DNA from: Curtobacterium flaccumfaciens
GTDB taxonomy: Bacteria; Actinomycetota; Actinomycetes; Actinomycetales; Microbacteriaceae
Assembly (NCBI GenBank): GCA_029689965.1
Contig: CP121450.1
Span: 1,302,001-1,366,000 of the forward strand
Direction: 5' to 3'
Length of the DNA: 64,000 nt
Shown: one piece after another, positions 48,670-56,820 of the stretch
Position numbering within the stretch: the stretch's first letter is position 1
How the letters are laid out: every line of letters starts with the position of its first letter
Position numbers and translations under genes: made by a program
Notes under the pieces: generated by a model
What the model saw: the letters and a program-made list of their open reading frames with translations, nothing else
Told to the model about the DNA's origin: nothing
Database searches by the model: none

Positions 48670-49030
48670 TGGGTGCAGCGGGGTGGCGGATCGATCCGGC
48701 GGGGGTCGAATCCGTGATGAACGACGTGAGCGCTTCGGTGAACGGCACCGCGAGCACACTGCAATCGGTGCAGGGCGGTGTTGCCGAGGTCGCGGGCGGT
48801 GCGGGCGACATCGTGAACGAGGCTCTGGGCGCGTTCCTGACGAAGACGCAGGACGACGTCGACCAGGTCACGTACCGGCTGATCGGCGGGTCCAGGGCGT
48901 GACGAACGCCGTCGACGCCTACCGCGCTGGGGACCTCGAGATGGCAGCGAACGCGCAGCGCGCCGGGCTGTCGGCTCACGAGAGTCACGACGTGTCGTTC
49001 TTCATCCGAGCGGCGGAGGCGCGACGGTGA
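48669..49030 (+). CDS. DUF6507/WXG100-like small protein (one frameshift)
   Basis: About 120 residues, starting [20 protein letters not shown], with helical segments typical of ESX-secreted WXG100-like or DUF6507 proteins ([22 protein letters not shown]). One G is missing near 48893 (GGGG to GGG); the restored frame continues [20 protein letters not shown] to a stop at 49030. The stop overlaps the GTG of the toxin gene (GTGA), so the two are coupled. It is probably the partner that escorts the toxin to a type-VII-like secretion machine not present in the window. Confidence 0.75.
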
Positions 49031-50777
49031 GCGGCGTCGGGTACGGCGACCACGGATTGGTCGATCCGGACGGCATCCCCGGTGCGGACCTCGACTTGGC
49101 GGTCGTGTCCTCCGGCGCCGGCACGATCAAGTCCGGCGGCCAGTCGATGAAGACCGTCGCCGACGACCTGCCGGCGAAGTGGCAGCGGCTGTCCGGCGTG
49201 TACGAGTCGCCGGAGTCCGAGCAGGTGTTCGCCCTGATGGACCCGTGACCGATGACGTCCACACGATCGGAACCGTTGCGCGGAAGGTCGCTTCGGCGCT
49301 CGAGACCTACGCGTCGGCCGCGGCCGATCCGAAGCGCAAGCTCGACGAGCTGCGGGTGGAGGCTGCTGCGTTCGTCGCGAAGGTCGAGCACGGCGTCCCA
49401 CGGTTCGAGTCCGCCTTCACACCGAAGGCCGAAGCGCCGGTGTCCGGATCCTGGAACGCGTACCAGCCGGAGAAGCCCAAACCGCAGTCGAAGACGGTGC
49501 CGTGGTACGAGGACGTCGGCACCCGGTACGAGAACGACCAGCTGATCCAGCGGATCAACGAACAGGTCGCGTTGTTGCAGGCGGCGCAGGCGGAGTGCGC
49601 CCTCGCGATCAAGAAGGCTGCGGGCGCGTCCGTCAAGAAGGCTTTCAAGGCGCCGTCCGAAAGCGACCTCAATGCCCGGGGCGTCGACCTGCCCTGGTCG
49701 CGCGTGGGGACAGCCGAGGGAAAGACGTGGGCCGAGCAGTTCGAAGACGGCTTCAAGGACGATCTGCTGAAGACCCTGAGCGGCCTCCTGCACTTGGGCG
49801 GCTGGGACAACAGCGGCGACTGGAGCTGGGGCAACCTCGGGTCGGCGTGGAAGGGCGCCGCCGACGGCGCTGTCGCGTTCAGTCTGCTCGTGGACCCGAT
49901 GGCGTGGCTCGACGCGGCGGTGAACCCGAGGGGCCAGGCAGGGCAGACACTCGGCGCGATGGGTGACGCGGCGCAGGACTGGTGGAAGGACGCGCGCGAG
50001 CACCCGGGCATCGCGGCCGGAGCGGCGGCATCGGCGGTGGGGACGAGCTTCCTCGGGCCCGAAGGCTGGGCGGGGCGTGCGGGTCGGGCTGAGGAGCTCG
50101 CCTCAGGGTTGGGCAAGCTCGGCGCCAAGGACCTCGGTCGCTCCGTTGAGCGCTGGGCAGCGGATCCGCGCAATACCCAGCACATCGACGCTCTCGCTGA
50201 CATCCTTGACGACGCCCGACGCGCGTGGGATCGAGACGCCCACGTCGACTCGACCCCGTTCTCGGATCGGGCGTTCCGCGAGATGTGGGACGAGCGAGTC
50301 GAGGATTATCAGCTTGCCCACCCGGAGTTCGCGCGCCACGGCATCGAATCGCGGTGGTTCACTGATCAGGGTGGGCTCCAAGGGGTCGATCAAGCGGGCG
50401 GGCACATCGAGGCTCGGCATATCAGAACAGATCGAGAGGGCGAAGTGTTTGACGACGAACTCCGATCTCGCTTCAAGGGCAAGCGCCCGAGCAGTGCGTA
50501 CACGGTAGACATTTCGACCGCTGATGAAAACATCGCCAAGGCCCTCGACTACAACCATGAAGCGATCACGCGCTGGGTCGATGGTGTCCGAAACGGCCGG
50601 GTCGCAGACATTCCGAAGAGCTTCGAATGGCCGAGCGGAAAAGTTCTCGGTCGAGGTTTTGACCCGAATCTCCCGGGAAATCAAATGTACGACGGGCGAA
50701 CCGTGCTCGTGGCGGTTCGTTATGACCCGTCTGCGCCCCCGTACTACAAGATACGTTCCTCGTATCCGGTTCCCTGA
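49027..50777 (+). CDS. polymorphic toxin: WXG100-like N-terminus, RNase A-like C-terminal toxin domain (one frameshift)
   Basis: About 583 residues. Residues ~1-120 are helical and WXG100-like ([30 protein letters not shown]...), followed by a linker with a Gly/Trp-rich patch ([15 protein letters not shown]). The C-terminal ~125 residues match the bacterial CdiA-CT RNase A fold: GGHIEARHI (catalytic His region), DDELRSRF (Arg), [26 protein letters not shown], and the terminal SSYPVP in place of the usual TxYP. One G is missing near 49242, without which the frame stops at 49248. The last ~650 bp have lower GC than the surroundings, fitting an exchangeable toxin tip. Confidence 0.8.
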
Positions 50778-50793
50778 CACCACGGAAATGGAC

Positions 50794-51135
50794 ATGGATT
50801 ACTCAGCACTCAAGGCGCGCACGCCGCTGATCTCAGCGATACTCAGCGGCGCCTTCCACCAGGACTGGGAAGACGACTGGGATTCCGCCGAGCACGCTTG
50901 GCACGCAGCGGTCGACAGTGCGCCCCAGCAGCAGGTCTCACAGCTCGATACTGAATCGGCACTCCTCGTTGAGTCCTTGCTGGCTGACGAAGACGTGCGG
51001 GGATTCCTTTCCGTCAACGCGTCCGCATTCTCTCCTGAACTCGACGCTCGACTGTCCCCACGTGATTGGGTGCTGAACCTCCGTGGCCGTGTACTGGCCC
51101 GCGTCGGGTCGACCGTGGACAGGAATGACTCATGA
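50794..51135 (+). CDS. CdiI-like immunity protein
   Basis: 113 residues from ATG 50794 (ATG 50788 is possible, but its ribosome site would be too close). It shows the CDI-immunity pattern: ISAILSGAFHQDWEDDWDS near the N-terminus (FHQDW) and SPRDWVLNLRGRV near the C-terminus. Placed directly after the RNase A-like toxin, it should bind and block it. The stop overlaps the next gene's ATG (ATGA). Base composition is AT-richer than neighbouring housekeeping genes. Confidence 0.75.
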   Translation: MDYSALKARTPLISAILSGAFHQDWEDDWDSAEHAWHAAVDSAPQQQVSQLDTESALLVESLLADEDVRGFLSVNASAFSPELDARLSPRDWVLNLRGRVLARVGSTVDRNDS

Positions 51136-51743
51136 CGCACTCTGTGCGTACCGGGGAGTCGTACTTCCCGAGCGTCGAGCGCGCGAACGAAGCGGTGGCC
51201 TACGCGCTCGACTTCAACCACGAGCGGATCAGACGCTGGGTCGCGGCGGGTGCTCCACGCCCGCTGCGGATCTACGCCGTCCCCGGCGGCGTGACCGGTC
51301 GAGGGAACCCGTTCATGGAGCCGCAGGAACTCGAAGCCGTCCGCGCCGTGCTCGTCGGATCGTCGGACAGTCCCTCGGGCTACACCGTGTTCACGGCGTA
51401 CCCCGCGGTCGCGAGCACCACCGCGCGCAACTTCCACGGGTTCGATGACTTCGTCGGCACGTACTTCCACCAGGACTGGGCGGACGAAACGTACTCGGCG
51501 GATGAAGCGCTCGAGGACTACCTCGCACGCACCTCCTCCGACGAACAGCGTGTGCTCCTCGAAGACGTCCGCGACCTGGACCAGATCCTCCCGGACGAGT
51601 CGGCACTCGGAGGGCGCTTGATCGAACTCGACTGCAACTACGTCCCCGCGGATGACGGACTCGACGACCGCGCGTGGTTGCGCAACGTCGCGACGCGGGT
51701 CGAACGACAACTCAGCGACGTTGACGCCGGAGGAGAACGATGA
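51132..51743 (+). CDS. fusion of truncated RNase A-like domain and CdiI-like immunity domain
   Basis: 203 residues in one intact frame. Residues ~10-95 resemble the second half of the upstream toxin domain: SVERANEAVAYALDFNHERIRRWV, GRGNPF and TVFTAYP; the GGHxxxxH block that carries the first catalytic His is absent. Residues ~100-195 resemble the immunity protein: GFDDFVGTYFHQDWADETYSADEALEDYL and DDRAWLRNVATRVERQL. I infer an inactive toxin remnant joined to an immunity domain, perhaps guarding against related toxins. Overlaps both neighbours by ATGA. Confidence 0.7.
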   Translation: MTHSVRTGESYFPSVERANEAVAYALDFNHERIRRWVAAGAPRPLRIYAVPGGVTGRGNPFMEPQELEAVRAVLVGSSDSPSGYTVFTAYPAVASTTARNFHGFDDFVGTYFHQDWADETYSADEALEDYLARTSSDEQRVLLEDVRDLDQILPDESALGGRLIELDCNYVPADDGLDDRAWLRNVATRVERQLSDVDAGGER

Positions 51744-52792
51744 CCGACGACGTGATGCGCCGGCGGACGCTCCGCGCGGGATCCGCTCGGTTCTCCGTCG
51801 ATGAACGCACGATCGGCTCCTACCCGGACGCAGCGATCCGCGCGGCGGAAGCACGGTTCGATGCGTGGTCGAACCGTGGCATGGTGAAGCCGCTGCGCCT
51901 GACCTTCCGCCCCGATCACGGTGCTCCTGTCGGCTACGGCACGCCGTTCGACGGCGAGGTCCCGCTCGACACGGTGCGGGTGGTCCTCGCGAAGCGTCCC
52001 GGCGATCCGTGGCGGCACTCGGTGGTCTCGGTCTACCCCTCGCTCGACGGCGGCATGACCGAGAGGTTCGCCGCGCTCGACGACTTCATCGGCAGCTACT
52101 TCCACCGGGATTGGGCTGAGGTGGGGATGTCACCGATCGACGTGATGGCCCACTTCTTCGCGAACGCGCGACGCGGCGAGATCCAAGACCTGGCGGTTGA
52201 TGTCCGAGGGCTGCTCGAGCTCGACGACGAATCGATCGCGGCATGCCTCGTCGGCCTCGATTGCAATTACAATCCGGCAGAGGACAACTCGACGGATCGA
52301 TCGTGGCTCGAGTGGATGCTGCGCCAGTTGGAAGCCCACGCCGAGGCTCTGGCACAGCCAGAGTCAGCGGTCGTGGGCAGTCCCGGTTGGCGGCGAGCGT
52401 CGCGGCCGGTTCGCGGTGCCAGTCCTCGCGTCGCCGTCGTGCGCTTCGTCACGAACTACGGCATCGCCGAAGGCAGGGCGAGTCGCTCCGAATTCTGGTG
52501 GGCTCGATTCCTGTGGGGGCTCGTCTGCGTCGGGTTCGTGATCGCGGGGAGTGCCGCTCCCTACGAAGCTCGAATGCCGATCTGGATCGTGTTCTTCGCG
52601 TGGCTCGCTGCGACCGTGATCCCGAACATCACGCTGCAAGCACGGCGGCTCCACGACACCGGGCGCAGCGGGTGGAAGATGCTCCTGCACTTCGTCCCGT
52701 TCGTCGGACCGTTCATCCTGCTCTGGTTGAACGTCGAGGACAGCGATCGGTCGGGAGCACGGTTCGACCGACCGGACGAACTGCTGCGCTGA
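51740..52792 (+). CDS. fusion: truncated RNase A-like domain, CdiI-like domain and DUF805 membrane domain
   Basis: 350 residues, intact. Residues ~15-110 are a diverged RNase A-like half (YPDAAIRAAEARFDAWSNRGM ... VSVYPSL) without the His block; ~115-205 a CdiI-like domain (ALDDFIGSYFHRDWAEVG, DRSWLEWMLRQLE). From ~225 comes a DUF805 domain: YGIAEGRASRSEFWWARF, hydrophobic segments, then ARRLHDTGRSGWKMLLHFVPFVG. The DUF805 part would anchor the immunity unit in the membrane, where an incoming toxin must pass. The start overlaps the previous stop (ATGA). No similar three-part fusion is known to me. Confidence 0.7.
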   Translation: MTDDVMRRRTLRAGSARFSVDERTIGSYPDAAIRAAEARFDAWSNRGMVKPLRLTFRPDHGAPVGYGTPFDGEVPLDTVRVVLAKRPGDPWRHSVVSVYPSLDGGMTERFAALDDFIGSYFHRDWAEVGMSPIDVMAHFFANARRGEIQDLAVDVRGLLELDDESIAACLVGLDCNYNPAEDNSTDRSWLEWMLRQLEAHAEALAQPESAVVGSPGWRRASRPVRGASPRVAVVRFVTNYGIAEGRASRSEFWWARFLWGLVCVGFVIAGSAAPYEARMPIWIVFFAWLAATVIPNITLQARRLHDTGRSGWKMLLHFVPFVGPFILLWLNVEDSDRSGARFDRPDELLR

Positions 52793-52870
52793 ACAGAGCG
52801 AGCGGCCGCCCACACCGGGATGAAAGGGGACAACCCGGGCGGACGACCGCTCGCGGTCTGCGGGAGTGCG

Positions 52871-53116
52871 TCAGGCGGTGCGGAACGATCCGGTCGCCGT
52901 GCGCAGCGATCCGGTCGCCGTGCGCGTCGAGGACGTCGCGGTGCCCGGCCGACGGAACTGCGCGTCGACGAACCGGCCGAGCGCACGCCCGATCCCGGTT
53001 CCGGTGTAGCTGCCGACCGGACGCCAGGCGGCGTTCACCGCGTAGGCACCGATCTCGTCGCGTGCTTCGAGGCCGGTCACGTAGGCGCCGCCGAGGGGGT
53101 TCTGACGGTTCTGCAT
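52871..53116 (-). CDS. small hypothetical protein
   Basis: 81 residues, ATG 53116. Sequence begins MQNRQNPLGGAYVTGLEARDE and ends with Thr/Arg/Ser repeats (TATGSLRTATGSFRTA) from a short direct repeat in the DNA. No recognised domain. Downstream of a promoter containing the dyad TTTGCATCATGCAAA, so it may be strongly regulated. It separates the toxin locus from the methyltransferase operon. Confidence 0.55.
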   Translation of the reverse strand: MQNRQNPLGGAYVTGLEARDEIGAYAVNAAWRPVGSYTGTGIGRALGRFVDAQFRRPGTATSSTRTATGSLRTATGSFRTA

Positions 53117-53208
53117 GGGTGCTCCTCGTCGTCGTGCCGAGGGTCGTCGGTCACCGGGCCGGCGACCACGACGCCGTCGGCCTGATGACGTTCAGCGTAC
53201 CGCCTTCT

Positions 53209-53223
53209 TTTGCATCATGCAAA
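53209..53223 (-). promoter_or_regulatory. TTTGCATCATGCAAA dyad
   Basis: A 15-bp perfect dyad in an AT-rich patch, 93 bp before the small gene at 53116. On the minus strand a -35-like TTGCAT overlaps it, and TACGCT lies 17 bp further on. MarR-like regulators bind dyads of this kind; the regulator is not identified. Confidence 0.5.
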
Positions 53224-53234
53224 GAAAGGAAACC

Positions 53235-53895
53235 TCAGGCGACGAGCTCGCAGAAGGTTCGGCCGCTTGCGGTCCAGCTTCGTCGGGCGACGAGGCCCAC
53301 CGACTCGGCGTGGTCGAGCAGCGCGTCGACGCCGACCTCGGCCCAGGGGAACCCCTCGCTTTCGTGACCGTCTGCGTCCACCACGCGAGCGGTGTACGAG
53401 CGGTCGGCGTGCCGGTCGGTGTGGGTCTCGACGACGATGCGGCCGCCGACCCGGACGATCTCGGCACAGCGGGCGAGCAGTGCTGCGGGATCGCCGCCGA
53501 TGCCGATGTTTCCGTCGATCACGAGCGCGGTGTCCCAGTGCCCCTCGTCGGGGATGGGATCGAAGACCGACCCCTGCAGGGCGGTGCCGCCGGACCGCTG
53601 GGCGATCGCGACGGCGTCGGCGGAGACGTCCACACCGAGCGCCGGGATCCCGAGGGTCCGAGCTGCGACGAGCATCCGGCCGGGCCGCAACCGATGTCGA
53701 TGACAGGACCGTCGGCGCCGTCGAGGAGCGACCGGTCCACCTGGTCGGCGGCAGCGCTCCACCGTCCGACGTCGAGCGTCACGGCGGAACCCGGGCGCGA
53801 GGTGTCGGTGAGTCGGATCCGGCCGTCGGTGCGGAGGGCTCGTGCGTACGGTTCGCCGCCACCGGCGCCGAAGGAGACGGGGCTTCCATGGTCAT
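53235..53895 (-). CDS. class I SAM-dependent methyltransferase (two frameshifts)
   Basis: About 220 residues. SAM-binding motif I is DGPVIDIGCGPGRMLVAART (read after restoring a G near 53688), followed by LGIPALGVDVSADAVAIAQ and VGGRIVVETH. An A is missing near 53886, linking the ATG at 53895 to the conserved frame. The ATG overlaps the DUF2064 stop (ATGA). Third gene of an operon with a glycosyltransferase and a DUF2064 protein; acceptor unknown. Confidence 0.85.
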
Positions 53896-54529
53896 GAGGG
53901 GCTCCCGACGGTTTCGGTGCGGAGGACACGCAGGGCCTGGGCGAACCGCGAGTCCGGCACGAGCGCAGCGACGCGCTCGGCATCGGGCACGGTGTCGACG
54001 TCGAGCAGGGTCTCGAGCGTGCCCACGTCGAGCCCGGCGTCGGTCAGTCGAGCGAACTGGACCGCACCCGTGTCGTCCTGCGACATCGGCACGCCGCGCA
54101 GCAGGTCCCCGGTCGGCTCGCGCAGGTACAGCGACCAGAAGCCCCCGTCCTCAGCGGGTCCGAACCAGGCGTCCCGCTCGGGGTCGTCGAACAGCGGGGC
54201 GAGCGCCTCGGCGGAGACCTGGGCGTGTCCATGCCGACGAGCAGCAGGGGGCCGTCGATCGCGTCGAAGAGGAACCCGAGCCGCTCGTCGAGGCCACCAC
54301 CGGGCTGGAGCAGCACGTCGAAGTCGTCGGCGCCGCCAGGGAGGACGTCGCCGTCGAAGAACAGCACGCGGCGGGCGGCGGGGAGTGCAGCAACGGTGGC
54401 GAGCGTGTCCGCGAGGCTGGCGGCAGCGACCCGCGCCGCCCCCGACGGGGTGAGTGCCGGCGTGAGCCGGGTCTTCACCTTGCCCGGCAGGCACTCCTTG
54501 GCGACCACGGCCACGGTGATGTCGATCAC
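53892..54529 (-). CDS. DUF2064 glycosyltransferase-like protein (one frameshift)
   Basis: 212 residues from GTG 54529. The N-terminus VAVVAKECLPGKVKTRLTPAL matches the DUF2064/nucleotidyltransferase-like GT-A fold (also called TIGR04282-type). Metal-binding-like VLFFDGDVL and LLLVGMDTP follow, then FGPAEDGGFWSLYL. One C is missing near 54228 (CCCC to CCC). It overlaps both neighbours (GTGA/ATGA). Probably transfers an activated sugar or nucleotidyl group in the same pathway as the adjacent GT2. Confidence 0.85.
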
Positions 54530-55317
54530 GACCGGACCCCCTCGGTCGCGGCCGATCCGACCGGACCGGCCGTCTCGACCGGATCAGCTGTCTCGACCGG
54601 ACCGGCCGCCTGGCGGACCGTAGCCGGTGCGCCCATGGTGCGTCGTGCCTCCAGGCGGTACTCGCGCAGGAGACGCGACATGTCCTTGACGGCGTTGACC
54701 GTGCCGCGGAGCGTGCCCGTGACCTTGCTGTCACCGATGCGCTGTGCGTACCCGATGTCGGACTCGTCGACGCGCCACCCGGCCGCGTGCGCGGCGAGGA
54801 CCATCTCGAGCGGGTAGCCGCTGCGGCGGTCCCGCAGGTCGAGGGCGACGAGGTCCTCGCGACGCATGACGCGCATCGGACCGAGGTCACGGAGGCGGTA
54901 GCCGGTCGCACGGTGCATGAGCACGGCGAGGACGCGGTTCGCGAAGCGTGCGTGCGGTGCCCAGGCGCCGGGTGTGGTCGGGACGCGTCGGCCGAGGGCG
55001 AGATCGGTGTGCCCGGTCGCGACGCGCGCGACGAGCGGGACGAGTTCGGCGGGGTCCATCGAGGCGTCCGCGTCGCAGAACGCGACGTACTCGGCGGTCG
55101 CGGCGGCGACGCCGGCGGCGCAGGCCGAGCCGAAGCCCTTGACCGGTTCGGTGACGACCGTCGCGCCGTGGGCGCGGGCGACGTCGGCCGATCCGTCGGT
55201 CGATCCGTTGTCGACGACGATCGCGCGGTAGCCGCGGGGGAGTCGGCCCAGCACCTCGGGGAGGGCGTCCGCCTCGTCGAGACAGGGCAGGATCACGTCG
55301 ACGTTCATGGCATCCAT
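54526..55317 (-). CDS. family 2 glycosyltransferase
   Basis: 263 residues from ATG 55317 (ATG 55308 also possible), intact. GT-A motifs: MNVDVILPCLDEADALPEVL, IVVDNGSTDGSADVAR, and the DxD-like AFCDADASMDP. A C-terminal region with MHRATGYRLRDLGPMRVM and DIGYAQRIGDSKVTGT fits dolichol-phosphate-mannose-synthase-like GT2 enzymes. No membrane helix. First gene of the GT2-DUF2064-methyltransferase operon, overlapping DUF2064 by GTGA. Confidence 0.9.
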   Translation of the reverse strand: MDAMNVDVILPCLDEADALPEVLGRLPRGYRAIVVDNGSTDGSADVARAHGATVVTEPVKGFGSACAAGVAAATAEYVAFCDADASMDPAELVPLVARVATGHTDLALGRRVPTTPGAWAPHARFANRVLAVLMHRATGYRLRDLGPMRVMRREDLVALDLRDRRSGYPLEMVLAAHAAGWRVDESDIGYAQRIGDSKVTGTLRGTVNAVKDMSRLLREYRLEARRTMGAPATVRQAAGPVETADPVETAGPVGSAATEGVRS

Positions 55318-55750
55318 TCGGCGCCGGGCGCCGGATCGACTGGTCGCGGCGTGCTCCGCGTGTGTCGCCGCGTCGGTGCGGTCGGTCTCGTCGGCCGGCT
55401 GTCGATCCATGCCTACGACCCAACACGGAACCGTGCGGCGGGGTACAGGTTCGGTGTCCCCGCTGGTCGTTCCGCGCACTCGCGCGGTGCCGTCACCCGC
55501 GAACGGGGACACGCGCGTCGGTTAGTGCGGGAACGGAACGATGGTCACTGCCTGACCGTCGGTGCGTCGCCAGCCAGGTGGCGCTTCGCTCGCGCGAGGC
55601 ACCGCCCCGCCCGCGACACACCCTCGTGCCGACGAGACACCGCCGCATCCGGCGGCGTCTCGCCGATCGAGCGGCGTCTCGCTGGTCGAGCGGCGTCTCG
55701 CCGGCTCGGCGGCGTCACGTCGGATCGAGACGTGCCCGCCCCGAAGGCCC
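55318..55750. other. 433-bp intergenic region with repeats and hairpins, no gene
   Basis: No supported coding region. It holds a 9-bp stem (GTGTCCCCG near 55452 with CGGGGACAC near 55505), an inverted repeat (CGAGACACCGCCG/CGGCGGCGTCTCG around 55633-55661), and a 19-bp tandem repeat listed separately. It is the upstream region of the GT2 operon and the downstream region of the epimerase operon, so promoter and terminator functions are expected here. Confidence 0.6.
55652..55728. repeat. 19-bp tandem repeat (three copies and a diverged fourth)
   Basis: GCGGCGTCTCGCCGATCGA-type units start at 55652, 55671 and 55690, and a diverged unit at 55709. The period equals that of the 19-bp repeat at 1859. 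It follows the epimerase gene on its downstream side. Confidence 0.85.
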
Positions 55751-56820
55751 CTACTGCACGGCGGCGCGCAGCGGCGCGGTCGCGAACTCGCGCATGCCGC
55801 GTTCGAAGTCGACCTCGGCCCGCCAGCCGAGTTCCGACGCGATCCGGTCCGACGACGCCGTGACGTGCCGGACGTCGCCGAGCCGGTACTCGCCCGTCAC
55901 GACCGGCTGCGGGCCCTCTGGTCCGGCGATCGCGGCGGCCATCTCGCCGATCGTGTGCACGACACCGGACCCGACGTTGTAGGCGCGGAACGTCTCCGAC
56001 GGCAGCTCGGCGGTCGCAGCGATGGATGCGGCGTTCGCGCCGGCGACGTCGTCGACGTGCACGAAGTCGCGGCGCTGTCGGCCGTCCTCGAACACGCGCG
56101 GCGCCTCGCCGCGCGCGAGCGCCGAGCGGAACAGCGACGCGACACCGGCGTAGGGGTGTTCGCGGGCATCCCCGGCCCGTAGACGTTGTGGTAACGGAGC
56201 GCGATCGCCCGGCCGCCGGTCGCGCGGGCCCACGACGACGCGAGGTGCTCCTGCGCGACCTTCGTCTGCGCGTACACGTTGCGCGGGTCCAGGGCGGCGG
56301 ACTCGTCGATGAGACCCGGGACGAGCGGCTCGCCGTCGTCGCCGATGGGGTCGAAGCGCCCGGCGTCGAGGTCCTCCCGGCGTCGGGCCGGCGGCCGTAC
56401 CGGGTCGCCCGCGGCCGTGGTGTAGGCGCCCTCGCCGTAGACGACCATCGAGCTCGCGACCACCAGGCGACCGATGCCGTGCCGGTCCATCCCGGCGAGC
56501 ACGTGCGCGGTGCCGGCGTCGTTCGAGGACACGTAGTCCGGGGCGTCCTGGAAGTCGACGCCGAGCCCGACCTTGGCGGCCTGGTGACAGACGACGTCGA
56601 CCCCGACGAGGGCGGCGTCGAGGGCGATCCGGTCGCGGACGTCGCCGTGCACGAACTCGATGCCCTGCTGCTGGTGGGCCGTCACGATCTCGGCGGGGTC
56701 GCCGTGCACGTCGTCCCGGAGGGAGTCGAGCACCCGTACGTCGTACCCCTCGTCGCGGGCACGGCGGACGACCGCCGAGCCGATGAACCCGGCGCCACCG
56801 GTCACGAGGAGCCGGGTCAC
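55751..56820 (-). CDS. NAD-dependent epimerase/dehydratase (one frameshift)
   Basis: 356 residues after restoring one C near 56163 (CCCCC to CCCC). Extended SDR: TRLLVTGGAGFIGSAVVRRARDEG at the N-terminus, VVCHQAAKVGLGVDFQDAP, SSMVVYGEG and the catalytic YAQTKVAQE (YxxxK). RDFVHVDDVAGAN is the usual SDR-e motif. Start GTG 56820 overlaps the mtnP stop (GTGA). Sugar-nucleotide substrate unknown; probably feeds the nearby glycosyltransferase pathway. Confidence 0.9.

Noticed and set aside
48585..48900. Reading the 47777 gene through to 49030 as one protein
   Set aside because: The overlapping frame from 48669 has WXG100-like coding character; the read-through frame there is Arg/Gly-rich shadow.
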